Positions 32,332 through 35,785 of a stretch of DNA of 35,785 nucleotides are shown here, in pieces. This DNA comes from an uncultured Oscillospiraceae bacterium. Its GTDB lineage: Bacteria > Bacillota > Clostridia > Oscillospirales > Oscillospiraceae. The notes under the pieces were generated by a model, which saw nothing but the letters and a program-made list of their open reading frames with translations, was not told the origin of the DNA and did not search any database. Position 1 is the stretch's first letter; the number at the start of each line of letters is the position of its first letter. The translations under genes were made by a program, and so were the position numbers. The stretch lies in NCBI GenBank assembly GCA_951801655.1, contig CATONV010000022.1, forward strand, positions 1-35,785, written 5' to 3'.

Positions 32332-32705
32332 AAGGGCACCGACTATTTTAGTTGGTGCCCTTGAAATATTCTATTGACGGAGATGGTATCATGCGGTAGA
32401 ATAAAGATACGAGGTAACGAGTAGTGCGGGCAGGCCTAGAGGGCGGCAACCCCCTAGGCCCTGTGCAGGATGAGTGAGCATCCATACACAACTGCGTTAG
32501 CAGTACCACATACTTAGTATAAATCATTAAGGCTGTATTTTCAAGATGTTTATACTGGTTGTGTAAGCACATGGCAAAGATTGATTGTGCGTGTATGGGT
32601 AAGTTAAAATACCTGTATGCGCATTTATTTGTTATCTCGGCAGTAGAAGCCATGCGGGGAGCATACCAGCCGGGTATGTGTCCCCCATGGTGGAGCTGTT
32701 GAGAT
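32331..32705 (+). ncRNA. Elaborately folded RNA candidate (~375 nt) upstream of the SH3 lipoprotein gene
   Basis: Almost the whole stretch can be assigned to helices: (a) 32332-32344/32350-32362; (b) 32367-32376/32394-32403; (c) 32433-32439/32454-32460 with inner GGG/CCC; (d) 32468-32472/32479-32483; (e) 32486-32492/32558-32564 enclosing CTGC-GTTA-GCAG and 32516-32523/32549-32556; (f) 32589-32601/32610-32622; (g) 32634-32638/32701-32705 and 32641-32643/32696-32698 enclosing 32650-32690. In a, b and f there are one, two and four G-U pairs when read on +, which become A-C mismatches on minus, so + is favoured. Against this, the minus strand has a T-rich run after helix a and a weak promoter (TTGCGC-17 nt-TATCGC). 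It is either a long leader of the next gene or a separate RNA. I recognise no known class. Confidence 0.5.
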
Positions 32706-32771
32706 TAAAGCGATACATTTGATTCAGCCACCGCGCAAATCAGAATGTATTGCAACAAGGGAGGAAAAGAA

Positions 32772-33500
32772 ATGAAGCAAAAGGTTTTAATTAGCGGCTT
32801 ATCTCTGTTACTGACCTTTTCATTGGCAGGCTGTGGGGGTCAGCAAACCCAACAGGAGCCGCAGGAGCCAAAGCAGGAGGTTCAGCAGAGCGGAGCAATT
32901 AGCACAGAACCACCAGCAGAGCCGTTAGAGGTAAAGCAGGAGGTTGTACCAACAGCCACAGCTGTACCGAGTGAAGCTGACCCAGCGGAAGAAGTAGCAG
33001 ACCAAGAGGAAGATTTGACAGAAGAGGTACAGTTATTCACTGATTGTAATGAGACGGTGTATGCAACGGGGACAGTGAATCTCCGCAATGGAGCAGGAAC
33101 ATCCTTTGAAAAAGTGGGTTCACTCAACACGGGAGACAGTGTAACCCGTACAGGCATCGCAATAGCAGGCACTGAAGCAGAAGGCTGGAGCAGAATCCAA
33201 TTAAGTGACGGAAGTATAGTTTATGTGTCGAACAAATACTTAAGCACCTCAAAACCCTCAACTGGTGGAGGTAATACTCAAAATAGACCCAGTGGAGGTC
33301 AGCAGCAGACTCAGCCATCTGGTGGAGGTCAGCAAGACACCCAAGGTCCCACCCCTGGCTACAATCCATGGGAAGACGATTATTCAAATATATTCGTAGA
33401 TACTCGCACCGAAGAACAAAAACAAGCAGACCTTAAAAAGACTCAAGAAGCATCCGAAGGACTCACCGGAACCATCCAAGCAGGAGGCCTCGGCAACTAA
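32772..33500 (+). CDS. Lipoprotein with bacterial SH3 (SH3b) domain
   Basis: A 242-residue exported lipoprotein. The start ATG 32772 (MKQKVLISGL) follows GGGAGG. The signal ends LAGC with lipidated C21. Residues ~22-95 are a low-complexity Gln/Glu/Pro/Val linker; residues ~97-158 form one SH3b domain (VNLRNGAGTSFEKVGSLNTGD, GWSRIQLSDGSIVYVSNKYL), usually a peptidoglycan-binding module. The tail (~160-242) is rich in Gly, Gln, Thr and Pro. It probably sits on the outer membrane face and contacts the wall; in mobile elements such proteins can serve surface exclusion or conjugation. The gene lies 67 nt after the folded RNA region and ends before a strong terminator. Confidence 0.85.
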   Translation: MKQKVLISGLSLLLTFSLAGCGGQQTQQEPQEPKQEVQQSGAISTEPPAEPLEVKQEVVPTATAVPSEADPAEEVADQEEDLTEEVQLFTDCNETVYATGTVNLRNGAGTSFEKVGSLNTGDSVTRTGIAIAGTEAEGWSRIQLSDGSIVYVSNKYLSTSKPSTGGGNTQNRPSGGQQQTQPSGGGQQDTQGPTPGYNPWEDDYSNIFVDTRTEEQKQADLKKTQEASEGLTGTIQAGGLGN

Positions 33501-33526
33501 ACAAAATAACAACGTCTACAACCAGT

Positions 33527-33560
33527 AAAGCCAGTCAGGTTTATCTGACTGGCTTTGCTT
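33527..33560 (+). terminator. Terminator after the SH3 lipoprotein
   Basis: Perfect 12-bp stem, AAAGCCAGTCAG (33527-33538) with CTGACTGGCTTT (33545-33556). Confidence 0.88.
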
Positions 33561-33622
33561 ATATCCATTTATACAGCGTATCTTTCAGTTGAATTTTAAT
33601 TTACTTGAAAGGGGCGACAGTT

Positions 33623-33850
33623 ATGGCTAACATGGAAAAATACGGTATCGTGGTTGTTCAAAATCTATATCAAGATAGAAGTGGAGAAATACATAATGAA
33701 TATCACATTTACACTGAATCTGGCTTCCACTTAGGGGTATTGAGACTTCCGAGTGATGGACAGTATGTATTTGATTCCAACTTTCTTATTGCCTTGATGA
33801 AAGGATTGGCAATCAGGTATGGATTTATTAAACCTAAAAAACGCAGTTAA
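33623..33850 (+). CDS. Unknown small protein (75 aa)
   Basis: The start ATG 33623 (MANMEKYGIVVVQNLYQD) follows AAAGGGGC at about 8-9 nt; an upstream TTG frame start is less likely. The protein is soluble with alternating beta-type segments (GIVVVQNL, EYHIYTESGFHLGVLRL, QYVFDSNFLIALMKGLAIRYGF) and a basic tail KPKKRS. It has its own terminator. I do not recognise a family; low-GC island codons. Confidence 0.6.
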   Translation: MANMEKYGIVVVQNLYQDRSGEIHNEYHIYTESGFHLGVLRLPSDGQYVFDSNFLIALMKGLAIRYGFIKPKKRS

Positions 33851-33870
33851 TAAAGTAAATAAGCAGATGG

Positions 33871-33900
33871 GCCAGATGTGAAAACATCTGGCTTATTTTT
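33871..33900 (+). terminator. Terminator after the 75-aa gene
   Basis: GCCAGATGT-GAAA-ACATCTGGC (33871-33892) followed by TTATTTTT. Confidence 0.92.
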
Positions 33901-33941
33901 ATGTTTATTTTGAAAAAGTGAATTTTCTAATACTGTTGAAA

Positions 33942-33959
33942 GGCTAGTTAAAAAATTAG
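33942..33959 (+). repeat. Dispersed CTAGTT repeat, copy 1
   Basis: GGCTAGTT followed by AAAAAATTAG. The other copies are at 34153, 35078, 35637 and 35668; rough consensus RRCTAGTTRAAAAATTA. Confidence 0.55.
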
Positions 33960-34152
33960 AAAAATGACAACGGAAAACTTTCGGTTAATGCAATCAAGGG
34001 TAATTAACCAAAATTTCGGTTAATTTATTTTTTAATTTTACTGATGGATGATTTTTAAATTGAGGGGGTTTGAAGATGTGAAAATAGGGGTTTCCAGAAA
34101 AAAGAATGGGGGTGAAAGGGAAGTTGAAAAATCTGTGCTGATACAGAAAACA

Positions 34153-34168
34153 GGCTAGTTGAAATTGT
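34153..34168 (+). repeat. Dispersed CTAGTT repeat, copy 2
   Basis: GGCTAGTTGAAATTGT, preceded by AGAAAACA as in copy 4 (AGAAAATG). Confidence 0.5.
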
Positions 34169-34302
34169 GTTTCAGATGTTTTCAATAGCCTTTATGACAA
34201 TGATAGGAAACAGTACCGGGGTTAGAAGTTTACCAGTATAGAGCAGTCGGAGAAAACAGGCTCTTTAACTGCTACAAACTCACTAAAATCAAGGTTACAT
34301 CC

Positions 34303-34348
34303 CCTTGCACTGTCACGTCTTGCCCATCAATGACCACAGCGTTATAGT
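34303..34348 (+). promoter_or_regulatory. Conserved box plus promoter for the 161-aa and 44-aa genes
   Basis: CCTTGCACTGTCACG (34303-34317), then -35 TTGCCC (34320-34325), 17 nt, -10 TATAGT (34343-34348). The box spans about -52 to -38 from the expected start, an activator position. The same layout recurs at 35572-35617. Confidence 0.65.
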
Positions 34349-34400
34349 TTAGTTGTGGTTAGGAAAAAGGCCACAATTAAAATTATAGGAGGGCTTTAAA

Positions 34401-34886
34401 ATGTGTATGCGCTACATGATTAACCGTGAGGACTTGGGTAAGAGAGTGACAGGCTATATGTTCTATGACGCAGATAGCAAGGGGTTTACAGGGCTGACTG
34501 AAAAGCAGATTAAGGACACCTTGAATAAGGGTGAGCGGCTGTATGGTCTGGTTCTGGATGGTGAGGGCAACATCACCATGGATACCGAAGGATTTAAGAC
34601 CAACAATTATATGGTGAGGTCTGGTATTAACAGCTTGGTTCCGGCAGTTGATTCGGATATGCCAGCTAACATGATGTATGTGGTGGTCGGGATGAAAAAG
34701 GTGCAGGGCGGTGAGAATGTTTACGAGGTTATCAGTAGTCGATATGCAAGGCTGGAAATGCCTGAAAGCAAAATCAAAATGCTGTTGGAGTTCGGCTGTG
34801 TTCAGGGCGGCGTGTATCTGGACGGCAAGGGCAAGCTGACGATCTGCGAGGGGGTCAGGGTGGATGATGGAAAGGAGGTGGGCTAA
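34401..34886 (+). CDS. Unknown protein with a repeated LDGxGxxT segment (161 aa)
   Basis: The start ATG 34401 (MCMRYMINREDLGKRVTGY) follows AGGAGGG. Two similar segments stand out: GLVLDGEGNITM near 49-60 and GGVYLDGKGKLTI near 136-148, each a Gly-rich hairpin after a helix; the protein may be two related halves. The middle has an exposed MMYVVVGMKKVQGGENVYEV beta stretch. No signal peptide or membrane segment. The gene is coupled to the 44-residue membrane protein gene that begins 2 nt after its stop. I do not recognise a family. Confidence 0.72.
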   Translation: MCMRYMINREDLGKRVTGYMFYDADSKGFTGLTEKQIKDTLNKGERLYGLVLDGEGNITMDTEGFKTNNYMVRSGINSLVPAVDSDMPANMMYVVVGMKKVQGGENVYEVISSRYARLEMPESKIKMLLEFGCVQGGVYLDGKGKLTICEGVRVDDGKEVG

Positions 34887-34887
34887 A

Positions 34888-35022
34888 ATGCCCACCTCTT
34901 TTGAATGGCTCATAGGGTTTAGCTGTTTCGGGCTGTTGGCTCTGTTGTACCTTCTGTACCAGTTAATTGAAATATTCCGTGATTTTGTGTCAGTGCTGAA
35001 GGAGTTTATAGAGGACGATTAA
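34888..35022 (+). CDS. Small single-span membrane protein (44 aa)
   Basis: ATG 34888 (MPTSFEWLIGFSCFG) lies 10 nt after AAAGGAGG (34871-34878), itself inside the end of the previous gene, and 1 nt beyond that gene's TAA. Residues ~7-29 (WLIGFSCFGLLALLYLLYQLI) form one membrane helix; the C-terminal half FRDFVSVLKEFIEDD is amphipathic and acidic. The strong ribosome site and tight coupling support a real gene. Size and shape resemble small membrane toxins, holin-like or regulatory peptides, but no family can be named. Confidence 0.65.
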   Translation: MPTSFEWLIGFSCFGLLALLYLLYQLIEIFRDFVSVLKEFIEDD

Positions 35023-35025
35023 AAG

Positions 35026-35064
35026 AAAGTAGCCAGCCTGTAAAAAGGTTGGCTACTTTTGTTT
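35026..35064 (+). terminator. Terminator after the 44-aa gene
   Basis: AAAGTAGCCAGCC (35026-35038) with GGTTGGCTACTTT (35047-35059), one G-U pair, then TGTTTT. Confidence 0.88.
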
Positions 35065-35077
35065 TATGCAAAAGTTA

Positions 35078-35094
35078 GGCTAGTTAAAAAATTA
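35078..35094 (+). repeat. Dispersed CTAGTT repeat, copy 3
   Basis: GGCTAGTTAAAAAATTA, preceded by GCAAAAGTTA as in copy 5 (GCAAAAGTA). Confidence 0.55.
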
Positions 35095-35191
35095 TGTACA
35101 TTGCAATAAGCATTTAGATATGTAAGGTGTAAATTAAAAGATAGAATTTTTTTGATTTACAGAATACATAACATTTAGGAGGAACAGTAAA

Positions 35192-35488
35192 ATGAAATTC
35201 GATTTTATCATTAGTCATCCCAAAGAAATAAAAAAATACGCTCTTCTTACTACGGAAGATGGGACACCCCTCATTGAAGGGAATAAAAACATCGAGGTAG
35301 TATCAGAGACAGGTGAACACAGAAAAATATATCCAACAAATGAGCCTGACATATTTTCATATGAAATTCATGTCGGGGATTATATTCGGCTTTATGGTAA
35401 GTCAGATGTAGACTATGCTTCATATAAAACTGAAGTATACAAGGTTACTGATATAACAGCTAGTGAAGTTATAGCTAAATCTTGTTAA
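35192..35488 (+). CDS. Unknown small protein (98 aa)
   Basis: The start ATG 35192 (MKFDFIISHPKEIKKYALL) follows TAGGAGGA at a good distance. The sequence alternates beta-type strands (IEVVSETG, DIFSYEIHVGDYIRLYG, TEVYKVTDITASEVIA) with turns, suggesting a small all-beta barrel. No signal or membrane segment; ends in KSC. It has its own terminator. I do not recognise a family; it has island-type low GC. Confidence 0.65.
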   Translation: MKFDFIISHPKEIKKYALLTTEDGTPLIEGNKNIEVVSETGEHRKIYPTNEPDIFSYEIHVGDYIRLYGKSDVDYASYKTEVYKVTDITASEVIAKSC

Positions 35489-35498
35489 TTGCTCCTGC

Positions 35499-35537
35499 AA
35501 AGCCCAGCCCAATGAAAAGGGCTGGGCTTTTTGTTTA
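35499..35537 (+). terminator. Terminator after the 98-aa gene
   Basis: Perfect 12-bp stem AAAGCCCAGCCC (35499-35510) with GGGCTGGGCTTT (35519-35530), then TTGTTT. Confidence 0.92.
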
Positions 35538-35571
35538 TTCCAGCAATCTACCTAATTTATATAGGACAATT

Positions 35572-35617
35572 CCTTGCACTGTCACGGCTAGGCAAAAGAT
35601 TAAAACAGCGTGATAAT
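35572..35617 (+). promoter_or_regulatory. Conserved box plus promoter before the excisionase-like gene
   Basis: CCTTGCACTGTCACG (35572-35586), -35 TAGGCA (35589-35594), 17 nt, -10 GATAAT (35612-35617). The box-to-promoter spacing is identical to 34303-34348, and ACAGCGTNATA recurs exactly 18 nt after the box in both. Confidence 0.6.
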
Positions 35618-35636
35618 ATGAGCAGTCATAGAAAAT

Positions 35637-35653
35637 GACTAGTTGAAAAATTA
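35637..35653 (+). repeat. Dispersed CTAGTT repeat, copy 4
   Basis: GACTAGTTGAAAAATTA, in the leader of the excisionase-like gene. Confidence 0.5.
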
Positions 35654-35667
35654 AAGGCGCAAAAGTA

Positions 35668-35683
35668 GGCTAGTTGATATTAG
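35668..35683 (+). repeat. Dispersed CTAGTT repeat, copy 5
   Basis: GGCTAGTTGATATTAG, 31 bp after copy 4 and ending 14 nt before the ribosome site. Confidence 0.5.
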
Positions 35684-35712
35684 TGGTATCCAGAATAAGG
35701 AGGATACCGCTA

Positions 35713-35785
35713 ATGGATGTAAAAGAAACCGGACTGACCCCAACAGAAGCTAGTGCCTTGATTGGTTGTAAAGAATACACCATTA
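35713..35785 (+). CDS. Excisionase-like helix-turn-helix protein, 5' end only
   Basis: The first 24 codons at the window edge. ATG 35713 follows AAGGAGG (35697-35703) by 9 nt. The readable start, MDVKETGLTPTEASALIGCK then EYTI, has the (L/T)-x-E-A-x-x-L-(I/L)-G pattern of MerR-like excisionase or Xis proteins of Tn916-type elements. If so, an integrase gene should follow outside the window, which would mark the right part of a mobile island. The call rests on a very short fragment. Confidence 0.5.
   Translation, partial: MDVKETGLTPTEASALIGCKEYTI

Larger units (their letters stand above)
33901..34400. promoter_or_regulatory. Repeat-bearing control region before the 161-aa gene
   Basis: No gene in 500 bp. 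TTTCGGTTAAT occurs at 33979-33989 and 34014-34024, with an inverted ATTAACC at 34003-34009 between them. Two copies of the CTAGTT repeat lie at 33942 and 34153. The conserved 15-bp box and a promoter lie at 34303-34348. An 11-bp inverted repeat with one G-U, 34348-34358/34371-34381, covers the transcription start and approaches the ribosome site. Confidence 0.5.

Noticed and set aside
32348-32653. 101-codon minus-strand frame across the folded RNA region
   Set aside because: No ribosome site before its ATG, the end lies inside a terminator-like hairpin, and the helices explain the sequence better.
34078-34158. 26-codon GTG frame with a G-rich sequence upstream, ending in a CTAGTT repeat
   Set aside because: Too short and low in complexity; the stop comes from the repeat itself. 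No support beyond chance.

Overview
The first ~28.5 kb looks like chromosome of a GC-rich, spore-forming anaerobic Firmicute. It carries the spoIIAA-spoIIAB-sigF sporulation switch, an LL-diaminopimelate aminotransferase (DapL), an LTA-synthase-like enzyme, an SLH-anchored surface protein and TRAP and CoA-transferase fermentation genes. This combination resembles butyrate-forming Oscillospiraceae of the Flavonifractor/Intestinimonas/Oscillibacter type, but that placement is inference from gene content, not a database match.

Layout. 1-13 kb: the start of a GctA-like CoA-transferase gene divergent from an AraC regulator that may have a tiny leader ORF; an RCC1-repeat/SLH surface protein; dapL; an LTA-synthase-like gene; a hairpin-rich non-coding stretch (6.65-7.03 kb); a FAD oxidoreductase with a small downstream gene; a solitary tyrosine recombinase; a GH13 glycosidase; and a leftward ruvX / barnase-like lipoprotein / ABM-domain operon. 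13.2-18.2 kb: a small element with inverted ends, then a leftward operon of a Nim-like flavoprotein, TRAP transporter dctP-dctQ-dctM and larA. 18.5-26.3 kb, rightward: a RocB-like M20 hydrolase, GntR/FadR and AraC regulators (both TTG starts), a GabT-like aminotransferase, a CoA-acylating semialdehyde dehydrogenase and an unusual CoA-transferase. A shared CTGTATAC site lies before four transcription units of the 18-26 kb region, which suggests one regulon: import a carboxylate or amide, hydrolyse it, transaminate an omega-amino acid, oxidise the semialdehyde to an acyl-CoA and exchange CoA. 26.4-28.0 kb: the spoIIA operon, with an unusual structured gap between spoIIAA and spoIIAB. 28.3-28.55 kb: tRNA-Leu(TAA), initiator tRNA-Met and a terminator.

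Immediately after the tRNA terminator the base composition drops sharply and gene style changes, consistent with a mobile island entered at the tRNA end. It holds an unknown protein overlapping a D12-class adenine methyltransferase, a protein made of two nearly identical helix-turn-helix units, an SH3 lipoprotein, several small unknown proteins (one a 44-residue membrane protein) and the start of an excisionase-like gene. Most of its transcription units end in strong terminators. Its non-coding DNA is the richest part of the window: an elaborate ~375-nt folded RNA candidate (32.33-32.71 kb) before the SH3 lipoprotein, a 9-bp tandem repeat in the leader of the methyltransferase operon, a 15-bp box at the same position before two promoters, and five dispersed copies of a CTAGTT repeat. 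The folded RNA and the shared promoter box are the best candidates for something undescribed.
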